A DNA stretch of 6,441 nucleotides from NCBI GenBank assembly GCA_025061935.1, contig JANWZY010000165.1:1-6441 (forward strand), read 5' to 3'. Source of the DNA: Verrucomicrobiia bacterium. GTDB taxonomy: Bacteria > Verrucomicrobiota > Verrucomicrobiia > Limisphaerales > DTLC01. Made by a program: the position numbers and the translations under genes. The notes under the pieces were generated by a model. The model had not been told where the DNA came from. It did no database searches and saw only the letters and a list, made by a program, of their open reading frames with translations. Within the stretch, counting starts at the first letter, position 1. Each line of letters begins with the position of its first letter. Positions 1 to 5,772 of the stretch are shown here, piece by piece.

Positions 1-252
1 TCATCCGCGTCAGACCCAAAGTTGCGTTTTTATTAATCCGTACCTCAGACTAACGAAATGCCTGCACTGCCGCACAAAACTGTTTCGACGGTTTTACGCC
101 TGCAAGACAAGTTGGATGCTAAAAAAGCCGCAGAAAAACTTTGCGATTTAATGCAAACCTCTATATGGCACCGATGCGGACATGCATCCGAATCCGAATG
201 CGTGGTTTTTTACTCGAGTCCCGATTGGTTCAGACCGTTTTGTCCGGGATTT
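1..252. other. Stretch without a supportable gene
   Basis: This is the downstream side of the minus-strand DUF4912 gene. Minus-strand ATGs here run only a few codons before a stop. A plus-strand open frame begins at 58 with no ribosome binding site and runs antisense deep into the DUF4912 gene, so I do not call it. After the DUF4912 stop (253-255) I see no strong hairpin followed by a T-run on the minus strand, so no terminator is assigned. A short CCGAAT tandem lies near 188-199. Confidence 0.5.
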
Positions 253-1503
253 TCAAACAGCGATTTTGTTGTAAAGGGTTGCTCGGGTCAGCCGAAGGTG
301 AACCCTCCGCTTTTCATGCCCGGCCGCAGAAATACACTCCGCCACCAGTTCGTGTTCGCCGTCAGGCAACGCCACTCGACAGCTAAAAGTGCCGTCTGGT
401 CGCATGCTAACAGGCACGCCACCCAAGGTCACTTTAGCGCCTGGTTCGGCACTCCCGTAGACAACCATCTCCACGTTAACGTTAAACCAGGCTGGTGGCG
501 GCGCCGCTTCGCCAAGCATCTCGCTGGATATGCCCAGTGGAATCGGTACGGACTCGACGCCTTCGGGACTGGTAGATATAGACTCAGACTTCGGTGGAGT
601 CTCGACTAGGCGGAACTGTAATGGCTGCGCTTCACTGACCTGAGCTTGTTCCCGGCGGAGCGACTCAGCGACCTGATGGACGGCGTGCTTTGGCGGTTGG
701 GGCTCGGCCGCAATCTCGGTAGCTTCGAGCGTGCGAAGGTCAATCTTCGTTCTTTGTATTGATTCTGTCGGCTGCAGGGTTGCCGGTGCGACTGGAGTCG
801 CGGGGCCCGCAGGCGCCGCCATTTCCTCCGGCGGTGTGAGGACCACGCCCGAAACAGAGATACGATGCCAGTGCCCTGACTTGTCAGTGTAGCCAAGCTC
901 GGCTTGGTATTTTTTCCCACCAGACGGGACGGCGATAAAACAATGGAATACGGTTGGCGCGTGCTTTGCCGTGGCGACCAGTTTGCCGGCGACCGAACCA
1001 TCATACACGCGGAGTTCGAGGCAACTGTCGGCGGAGCGGGCGGCGTAGTCGAGGCGCTGCCGACTGCTCAAGTCCCAATGCGCGTACAAGCTGCGGGGGT
1101 CGCGCGGTACAAGCATTAGTTCATGAGTGCCTTCTGGTTCGAGCCGACCAAGCTGCGCTTCGGTGGCAAAGGCTTCGCCATGCAAATGCGTTGGCTCTGC
1201 AGGTCCGGTACCCGGTTTCGGTCCTGCAAACTCCGCTGGCGGTAGATCCCCCTCAAGAAGCACCGGCGGGATGTCTGTACCGGGCCTACGGCGCGCGCGA
1301 CGACGCGGCGCGGAACTCGGGCTTGGTTCAGCCGCTTTAGTTTTAGCTTTGCGAGACTTGGCACGGCGCCGCGGGGCCCGTGTACTGCCGGTTCTTGCAC
1401 CAGCAGTTGACTTGCTGCGCGCTGCGCGTTTCACGGGGCGCTTGGACCGTCGCTTTTCCGGCGTTTCACCTGCCGAACCGTGTGGGTGATCTATTGGCTC
1501 CAT
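253..1503 (-). CDS. DUF4912 domain protein with basic N-terminal tail and C-terminal beta-sandwich-like domain
   Basis: A 416-residue protein from the ATG at 1503-1501 to the TGA at 255-253. The frame stays open to a TTG at 1569, but the ATG gives the more natural N-terminus; no clear Shine-Dalgarno precedes it. Residues about 17-75 form a low-complexity basic tail rich in Lys, Arg, Ala, Pro and Ser, with APRRRA occurring twice (43-48 and 65-70), recalling histone-H1-like nucleic-acid-binding tails. Residues about 127-225 match DUF4912: HELMLVPRDPRSLYAHWDL, then a predicted beta-rich stretch. A Pro/Ala/Glu-rich linker follows (about 226-335). The last 75 residues (about 338-410) look like a small Ig-like or carboxypeptidase-regulatory-like beta domain (GSAEPGAKVTL, PDGTF, LPDGEHEL). 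No signal peptide or membrane segment is visible, so a cytoplasmic site is likely. The biochemical function of DUF4912 is unknown; the nucleic-acid-binding idea rests only on the tail. It lies downstream of the PpiC-type gene on the same strand, 317 nt away, and so may have its own promoter. Confidence 0.85.
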   Translation of the reverse strand: MEPIDHPHGSAGETPEKRRSKRPVKRAARSKSTAGARTGSTRAPRRRAKSRKAKTKAAEPSPSSAPRRRARRRPGTDIPPVLLEGDLPPAEFAGPKPGTGPAEPTHLHGEAFATEAQLGRLEPEGTHELMLVPRDPRSLYAHWDLSSRQRLDYAARSADSCLELRVYDGSVAGKLVATAKHAPTVFHCFIAVPSGGKKYQAELGYTDKSGHWHRISVSGVVLTPPEEMAAPAGPATPVAPATLQPTESIQRTKIDLRTLEATEIAAEPQPPKHAVHQVAESLRREQAQVSEAQPLQFRLVETPPKSESISTSPEGVESVPIPLGISSEMLGEAAPPPAWFNVNVEMVVYGSAEPGAKVTLGGVPVSMRPDGTFSCRVALPDGEHELVAECISAAGHEKRRVHLRLTRATLYNKIAV

Positions 1504-1820
1504 ACTCAGCGACTTTTGATTATTATCGACCAGCCTTACCCTCCTGGCAAAAACCTGGGCGAAAAACAACCATCATCGCTGCCAAATGACATTGGTTTGG
1601 CAGAATTCGCCCCTCAAACATATACCCCGAAACACTATTTGGCGGGCGCGGTCGGCGCAACGCGATTCATATCGGCAGAACAGCAGGGCTTTAAAGTTCG
1701 TTCAAACATCGTTAGCTGTTGCAATTGATGCGCTTCGCCGTTGTTACTTGGCGCAACGGCTTCAGCGGCGTAGATGCTCTTTTTGGGTGGGGCAAAGCTG
1801 GCGCCGTGTAGGAAAAAGGG
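1504..1820. other. 317-nt intergenic region between PpiC-type and DUF4912 genes
   Basis: No coding frame here is convincing. It should hold the promoter or leader of the DUF4912 gene and the 3' end of the PpiC-type transcript, both on the minus strand. It contains two inverted repeats: one at 1579-1603 (listed separately) and one at 1737-1760 with a 7-bp stem (GCCGTTG/CAACGGC) and a 10-nt loop. The second begins about 60 nt after the PpiC stop codon but has no T-run on the minus side, so it is at best a weak terminator. I could not assign -35/-10 boxes with confidence. Confidence 0.5.
1579..1603. repeat. Perfect inverted repeat upstream of the DUF4912 gene
   Basis: An 8-bp perfect stem (CTGCCAAA at 1579-1586, TTTGGCAG at 1596-1603) encloses a 9-nt loop. 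It ends 76 nt upstream of the DUF4912 ATG. The position suits an operator or a leader hairpin of that gene. No T-run follows it on the minus strand, so a terminator is unlikely. Function is inferred from position only. Confidence 0.35.
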
Positions 1821-2936
1821 CTAAAAATACCTGACAAATGTTTTCGCGCGGAGTTTTTCGATCCACTTTTTCCGCAAGGCATCTTGCGCCTGCGCAAGCA
1901 GCGTTTTTTCGATCTCGTCCCTGACTTCGTTCAGCGGTCTGACGTGCGCCGGCGCCTTCTCCTCTACAAGCACGATGTAAAACACCTCGCCCGGTAAAGA
2001 ATTCGTCTCCGCGGCGGTACCCTCGCACGCGCGTTCTTCGACCATGGACTCCTTTTTTGTCTCGGGGTCGGTGACGAATCGCCGTACCAGCGTCGGCTGC
2101 CCATGCTCGTCGTAAAGGCAGATTTGATAGTCTGTCGGCTGCCCAGAGTAGCCGATTAACGGCCCGGGCTTGCCCGGCTCGAGTGTGAAGGCGATATCGG
2201 ACAGGCCCTTGAACAATTCGGTGCGCGTGGCCCAGCCCCATTCGCCGCCGCGCGCCCGATGCGGCCCGGTCGAATAAATCGAGGCCAGCTCGGTAAACGA
2301 CGCGCCACCCTTAAGCTTGGCCAAAATCTCGCACCCGAGAGCTTTGCGCTCCTCGAATGTGGCGGCAGAGGTCTTGTCCAATACGATCAATCGGAGCCGG
2401 ACCCGTTCGGGCACTTTGAATTGCTCCTGGTGCTCACGGTAGTAGGCCTCGATCTTGTAGGGGGATACGATCAATTGCGAAGAAACGTTTTTCTCCACTA
2501 ACGCGTTCACAATAATCTGCTCCCGTACCTGGCGCCGCATCCTTTCCAGGGTCATACCTTCAGCGCGGAGTGTACGCGCGAATGTAGCCCTGTCACCGTA
2601 CCGTTCTCTGATCCGCGCCTCGACTACGTCGTCAATGACCTTCTCTGGCAACGTGTAGCCTCTGGTGTTGAACTCATGCAGGATCAACTGCCGCTCGACC
2701 AACTGCTCGAGCGCGTCGGTAAGCGTCCTTGCCGCTTGCTTCTGGAACTCGTCGCTGCGCGCACCCAACCGCGCACGGAGTAAATCTATCGCCGGCGCCG
2801 CGCTCGCGCGTACCTGGTAATCTGTGATAACTGAATCGCTTACGACCGCGCGCAAGCCATTGACCAACTGGCCTTGCGCCAAAGCCAGCGCCGTAGAAGC
2901 GAATCCCACAGCAATGCTGACCCGGACACGTTGCAT
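1821..2936 (-). CDS. Exported SurA/PpiC-type peptidyl-prolyl isomerase-like foldase
   Basis: A 371-residue protein from ATG 2936 to TAG 1823-1821. An AAGG at 2949-2946 lies 9 nt before the start and supports it. Residues 1-20 form a signal peptide (MQRVRV, hydrophobic core, ALALA before Gln21), so it should act in the periplasm. Residues about 24-170 resemble the SurA N-terminal chaperone region (NGLRAVVSDSVITDYQV, then amphipathic helices with EQLVERQLIL). Residues about 178-327 are a parvulin/PpiC domain: the central SFTELASIYSTG, ARGGEWGW and AFTLEPGKPG segments are typical, and a helical tail follows (PLNEVRDEIEKTL). Two oddities: the His usual in the first strand (xRHIL) is Leu in LRLIV, and the final strand reads FYIVLV rather than GYHII; and about 50 residues (roughly 265-316) are inserted before that last strand. 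It may therefore be mainly a chaperone. SurA-type proteins guide outer-membrane proteins across the periplasm. It is transcribed divergently from the DUF1080 gene. Confidence 0.88.
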   Translation of the reverse strand: MQRVRVSIAVGFASTALALAQGQLVNGLRAVVSDSVITDYQVRASAAPAIDLLRARLGARSDEFQKQAARTLTDALEQLVERQLILHEFNTRGYTLPEKVIDDVVEARIRERYGDRATFARTLRAEGMTLERMRRQVREQIIVNALVEKNVSSQLIVSPYKIEAYYREHQEQFKVPERVRLRLIVLDKTSAATFEERKALGCEILAKLKGGASFTELASIYSTGPHRARGGEWGWATRTELFKGLSDIAFTLEPGKPGPLIGYSGQPTDYQICLYDEHGQPTLVRRFVTDPETKKESMVEERACEGTAAETNSLPGEVFYIVLVEEKAPAHVRPLNEVRDEIEKTLLAQAQDALRKKWIEKLRAKTFVRYF

Positions 2937-3161
2937 CTAAATTTGCCTTGGAACCTAGCCTGGTGCGCTCGGGCCGGTCAAGTGCAAGCGCCCGAGCCAT
3001 CCGGGAAGCGCGCAGGCTTAAACTCCGCGCGATAAAAACGCAGTGCAGCGAACCCGTGCCAAGTTGCTGGGCCCCAGCGCACAAGCGTGCCTGAAACGCT
3101 CGTGCAGATGCGCATCAAAAAATCAGTTGCCTCGAGCCCGCGAAAGGCGTAAAAGGCGCAC
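2937..3161. promoter_or_regulatory. Divergent intergenic region between PpiC-type and DUF1080 genes
   Basis: These 225 nt must hold the start signals of both flanking transcription units, since the genes diverge. I could not pick convincing -35/-10 boxes. It contains a GC-rich inverted repeat at 2967-2997 (listed separately), a compact palindrome at 3066-3078 (GCTGG-GCC-CCAGC) and a 10-bp perfect palindrome at 3107-3116 (GATGCGCATC) followed by an A-run. The last two are candidate operators by position only. No coding frame here is convincing. Confidence 0.5.
2967..2997. repeat. GC-rich inverted repeat in the leader/promoter of the PpiC-type gene
   Basis: A perfect 8-bp stem (GCTCGGGC at 2967-2974, GCCCGAGC at 2990-2997) encloses a 15-nt loop. 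It lies 31-61 nt upstream of the PpiC-type ATG. If it is transcribed it would form a stable 5'-leader hairpin; otherwise it could be a protein-binding site. There is no T-run on either side, so a terminator is unlikely. Confidence 0.35.
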
Positions 3162-3905
3162 GTGAATATGCAACACACTGAGCCATTGCGCCTGCTGCAC
3201 CGGTACGGCCTCGCGGCGTTGATTTACGCGGCAGTGTTTGTGCACTGCCTCATGGCACAGGACGGATGGACCCCACTCTTTAATGGCACGAACCTGGCCG
3301 GCTGGGTCCAACGCGGAGGGAATGCAAAATTCAGCGTCGAGAACGGCGCGATTGTTGGCTCGGCCGTGCTCGATACGCCGAACAGTTTCCTGTGCACGGA
3401 AAAAGAGTTCGGAGATTTCGAGCTTGAGCTTGAGTTTAAAGTTGATCCCGCACTCAACTCGGGCGTGCAGATCCGGAGCCAGTGCTACGAGACAAATACA
3501 ACGGTCGAAGTCGGGGGTAAAGAAATCAAAATTCCTGCTGGCCGCGTACATGGCTACCAGGTCGAGATCGATTTGGAACCGGCGCGGAACCGGTGGTGGT
3601 CGGCCGGCATTTACGACGAGGCGCGGCGCGGGTGGCTGTACCCAGGCGCGCTCGGTGGCGAATCAAACGCGTTCACGCTTCAGGGCCTTAGGCTCAGCAA
3701 AACCAACGACTGGAACCATTTACGAGTTCGCGCCGTCGGGCCAGAGATACAAACCTGGCTTAACGGCGAGCCGCGGGCGCGGATCACCGACAGTATGAAC
3801 CAACGGGGATTTATCGCGCTCCAGGTCCACAGCGTTGGAAAAGATAAAACGAAAGAAGGACTCAAGGTTTGGTTCCGCAACATTAAACTCCGGGCGCTGG
3901 ACTGA
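3162..3905 (+). CDS. Exported DUF1080 / 3-keto-disaccharide hydrolase domain protein
   Basis: A 247-residue protein. The frame opens with GTG at 3162 and has an ATG two codons later (3168). AAAAGG at 3151-3156 serves either one (5 or 11 nt away), and a second AAAGG lies at 3143-3147. Residues 9-32 look like a signal peptide ending LMA before Gln33, placing the protein in the periplasm or outside the cell. The rest is one DUF1080 (3-keto-disaccharide hydrolase, Pfam PF06439) domain with its usual order: LFNGTNLAGW (39-48), FELELEFKV (86-94), NSGVQIRS (99-106), GYQVEIDLEP (131-140), AGIYDE (149-154), the NDWNHLRV and TWLNG segments, and VWFRNIKLR (236-244). The fold is a concanavalin-like jelly roll. 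Members of the family are associated with cleavage of 3-keto sugars or glycosides; the substrate here cannot be read from sequence. It is full length and ends 27 nt before the oxidoreductase gene, so co-transcription is likely. Confidence 0.92.
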   Translation: MNMQHTEPLRLLHRYGLAALIYAAVFVHCLMAQDGWTPLFNGTNLAGWVQRGGNAKFSVENGAIVGSAVLDTPNSFLCTEKEFGDFELELEFKVDPALNSGVQIRSQCYETNTTVEVGGKEIKIPAGRVHGYQVEIDLEPARNRWWSAGIYDEARRGWLYPGALGGESNAFTLQGLRLSKTNDWNHLRVRAVGPEIQTWLNGEPRARITDSMNQRGFIALQVHSVGKDKTKEGLKVWFRNIKLRALD

Positions 3906-3932
3906 CCCACAGTTTCAACTGCAACGCGTACT

Positions 3933-5345
3933 ATGAACGCGCATTCACGCCGCAGTTTCATCAGAACCGCACTTGGCGGCGCGGCCGGGTTGATCGTGCT
4001 GCCAAACATAATGCCGCGGGGGCTGTTTGCCGCCCCCGGCCCGAACAGCCGCATTCAAGTGGCGCAAATCGGATGCGGCCGCATGGGCCGCGAAGATATG
4101 GAAGGCGTCATGGCGCATAAGCTGGCGCGCGTGGTCGCAGTATGCGACGTGGACAAAAAGCGCGCCGCACTGGCGAAACAACGGGTGATCGAGTTCTACA
4201 AGGCGGCTGGCGAAGCCGACGTGGCCGTACAGGTCTATCACGACTACCGCGAACTGCTCAGCCGGCCCGATATTGACGCTATTGTGGTAAGTACTCCCGA
4301 CCACTGGCATGCGCTGATCGCAATCGAAGGCGCATTGGCAGGCAAACACCTCTTCGTGCAGAAACCAATCACATACGATGTTGCTGAGGCGATCGCGCTC
4401 CGAAAAGTTGTGCGCGCCAAAAAGGTGGTACTGCAAACCGGCTCGCAACAGCGGTCGGAGAAACCGTGGTCATCATTCCGCACTGCGAGCGAGCTTGTGC
4501 GGAACGGACGCATAGGCACACTCAAAACGATTCGTATCGGCATCGGCCTGGACAGGCCCAAGGGCAAACCGCCCGCGCCGCAACCGGTGCCAGCGAACCT
4601 GGACTTCGAGCGCTGGCTCGGCCCAGCACCAGAACAGCCATACATGGAAGACCGGGTCCACCCCCAAGACAACTTCGGGCGACCAGGCTGGATCACAACT
4701 GAAGATTTTGGCCTGGGTATGATTACCAACTGGGGCACGCACCACGTGGATATCGCACAATGGGCGATGGGCCAAGAGAACGGCGGGCCGAAAACAATCG
4801 AAGCGACCGCTATGTTCATGACGAACGACGTCTGGACAGTGCATACCACTTACCACGTGGACATGCGCTACCCAAATGGCGTGCTGGTCGTACTCGACGA
4901 CAAGTTCGAGAACGGCGTGCACTTCGAAGGCACCGAGGGGTGGATATTTTGCACGCGCGGCAGCGCACGCGTAACCAGCAGCGACCCGAACGCGCCCGAG
5001 CAGGCCGACCGCAAGGGCGCCTTGCGCGCCAGCGACCCGAAGCTACTCGAGCCGCTCGGCCCAAACGCAATCCGCTGGCCGCCCAGCCAAGACCACTATC
5101 TGAATTGGCTGGAAGCCGTGGCCGCGGGACGCGACCCGGTCGCGCCAGTCGAGCACGCCGTGCGCACGCTCGAAGCGTGCTTCGCCGCTTGGGTGGCAAT
5201 GAAGCTCAACCGAAAGCTGACGTGGGACGTAACTAAAGAAAAGTTCGTTGATGACCCTCAAGCCAACGCGTTGCTCCGGCGCAAACCGCGCAAGCCAGAA
5301 TACGATTTCAACCGGATTCTGTCGAAAGCACCCGAGCGCGCATAG
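3933..5345 (+). CDS. Tat-exported Gfo/Idh/MocA family NAD(P)-dependent oxidoreductase
   Basis: A 470-residue protein from ATG 3933 to TAG 5343-5345. No clear Shine-Dalgarno is present, but the start yields a complete twin-arginine signal: SRRSFIRT (Arg6, Arg7), a hydrophobic stretch to about residue 23 and a likely cleavage site near LFAAPG (31-36). Tat export fits a protein that folds around its nicotinamide cofactor in the cytoplasm, as with glucose-fructose oxidoreductase. The Rossmann part begins at about residue 40, with GCGRMG (47-52) as the GxGxxG loop, CDVD (71-74) at the second strand, and STPDHWH (120-126). VQKP (142-145) occupies the place of the family's EKP, keeping the key Lys144. 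The C-terminal part carries NWGTHHVDIAQW (266-277), which includes the usual active-site histidine region. The reaction is probably oxidation or reduction of a sugar hydroxyl/keto group; the substrate is unknown. With the DUF1080 gene just upstream, a role in 3-keto-sugar formation or processing is plausible. Confidence 0.94.
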   Translation: MNAHSRRSFIRTALGGAAGLIVLPNIMPRGLFAAPGPNSRIQVAQIGCGRMGREDMEGVMAHKLARVVAVCDVDKKRAALAKQRVIEFYKAAGEADVAVQVYHDYRELLSRPDIDAIVVSTPDHWHALIAIEGALAGKHLFVQKPITYDVAEAIALRKVVRAKKVVLQTGSQQRSEKPWSSFRTASELVRNGRIGTLKTIRIGIGLDRPKGKPPAPQPVPANLDFERWLGPAPEQPYMEDRVHPQDNFGRPGWITTEDFGLGMITNWGTHHVDIAQWAMGQENGGPKTIEATAMFMTNDVWTVHTTYHVDMRYPNGVLVVLDDKFENGVHFEGTEGWIFCTRGSARVTSSDPNAPEQADRKGALRASDPKLLEPLGPNAIRWPPSQDHYLNWLEAVAAGRDPVAPVEHAVRTLEACFAAWVAMKLNRKLTWDVTKEKFVDDPQANALLRRKPRKPEYDFNRILSKAPERA

Positions 5346-5359
5346 GTGTGGCTAGTGCT

Positions 5360-5382
5360 TTCGGCCGAAGAGGTCCAACCTC
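5360..5382 (+). terminator. Possible weak terminator after the oxidoreductase gene
   Basis: Two adjacent small structures begin 15 nt after the stop codon: a 10-bp perfect palindrome (TTCGGCCGAA, 5360-5369) and a 5-bp hairpin (GAGGT, CCA loop, ACCTC; 5370-5382). The position suits termination, but no T-run follows, so an intrinsic terminator is uncertain. Confidence 0.2.
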
Positions 5383-5539
5383 AACCATGAGCTTCTCGGC
5401 AGGGCCGGCCTTGGCGCCTCGCCCAGCACGCCCCGAATGTACCCGATTGGAGAAACGCCTCGCACCGGGTCTGGCCTCCTTGTCCGGACTTTGACATTGG
5501 TAACGAGCACTTTTACCCACCTCTGACGTGGCGGGCTAG

Positions 5540-5566
5540 GGTCTGCCGCGCCTCGCGGCGCTAACC
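5540..5566. repeat. GC-rich hairpin in the convergent intergenic region
   Basis: The core is a perfect 6-bp stem, GCCGCG (5545-5550) and CGCGGC (5554-5559), with a CCT loop. It can extend through a short internal loop to GGT (5540-5542) with ACC (5564-5566). Its sequence differs from the GTAG-headed elements that follow, so it is probably a separate structure. No T-run follows. Confidence 0.35.
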
Positions 5567-5618
5567 ACCACGGGCGTAACCTCGTCAGGCCAGCCGAGTG
5601 CTAGGGCACGGCACTCTC

Positions 5619-5643
5619 CCGCGCTTTAACAAGCGCGGCTACG
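5619..5643 (-). repeat. REP-like element copy 1 (GTAG head plus hairpin)
   Basis: Read on the minus strand it is CGTAG, then CCGCGCTT, loop GTTA, then AAGCGCGG: a perfect 8-bp stem with a 4-nt loop. The GTAG head followed directly by a palindrome is the architecture of REP elements recognised by REP-associated tyrosine transposases (RAYTs). It faces copy 2: GGCTACG (5637-5643) is the inverse of CGTAGCC (5654-5660). Confidence 0.6.
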
Positions 5644-5653
5644 TATAGATAAC

Positions 5654-5678
5654 CGTAGCCACGTTTGTGAAAACGTGG
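5654..5678 (+). repeat. REP-like element copy 2 (GTAG head plus hairpin)
   Basis: On the plus strand it is CGTAG, CCACGTTT, loop GTGA, AAACGTGG: a perfect 8-bp stem. Relative to copy 1 two positions differ in the left arm (G to A, C to T), and both are matched by complementary changes in the right arm, so pairing is kept. Its orientation is opposite to copies 1 and 3. Confidence 0.6.
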
Positions 5679-5707
5679 AAGGCATGTATGACCAGTCCCT
5701 GGCCCAC

Positions 5708-5732
5708 CTGCGCTTTGGCAAGTGCGGCTACG
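5708..5732 (-). repeat. REP-like element copy 3 (GTAG head plus imperfect hairpin)
   Basis: Read on the minus strand it is CGTAG, CCGCACTT, loop GCCA, AAGCGCAG. Two of the eight stem positions are mismatched on this strand (C with A) but become G-T wobbles on the plus strand (5712 with 5723, 5709 with 5726). It shares the head, spacing and loop size of copies 1 and 2 and is the most diverged copy in stem pairing. Confidence 0.55.
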
Positions 5733-5772
5733 TGACCCATTCGTGATGTGAGGGCGCAGCGCTCGTGGACCG

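Larger units (their letters stand above)
5346..5772. other. 427-nt convergent intergenic region rich in hairpins
   Basis: It lies between the ends of two convergent genes (oxidoreductase on plus, ROK on minus). I see no supportable gene. From left to right it holds a palindrome pair just after the oxidoreductase stop (5360-5382), a GC-rich hairpin (5540-5566), a 6-bp stem GAGTGC/GCACTC (5596-5616) with a 9-nt loop, and three GTAG-headed REP-like hairpins (5619-5732). No hairpin with a clear T-run was found for either gene, so termination may rely on these structures or on Rho. Confidence 0.6.

Noticed and set aside
58..609. Plus-strand open frame of 183 codons at the left edge
   Set aside because: No ribosome binding site, no recognisable domain, and most of it is antisense to the well-supported DUF4912 gene.
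1567..1569. TTG at 1569 as the start of the DUF4912 gene
   Set aside because: The ATG at 1503 is a better start codon, and the extra 22 residues show no domain or signal.
3242..3260. Lipoprotein signal at Cys29 of the DUF1080 protein
   Set aside because: The residues before Cys (FVH) do not fit a lipobox; ordinary cleavage after Ala32 fits better.
4816..5199. Long open frames on both strands inside the oxidoreductase gene
   Set aside because: Arg/Ala/Pro-rich translations typical of shadow frames in GC-rich coding DNA; the oxidoreductase frame has clear family motifs throughout.
5308..5520. Minus-strand 70-codon frame after the oxidoreductase gene
   Set aside because: It overlaps the oxidoreductase end, has no domain, and its composition is that of random GC-rich DNA.
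5619..5732. CRISPR array
   Set aside because: The three units alternate in orientation and have unequal short gaps, unlike direct repeats with constant spacers, and no cas gene is present.
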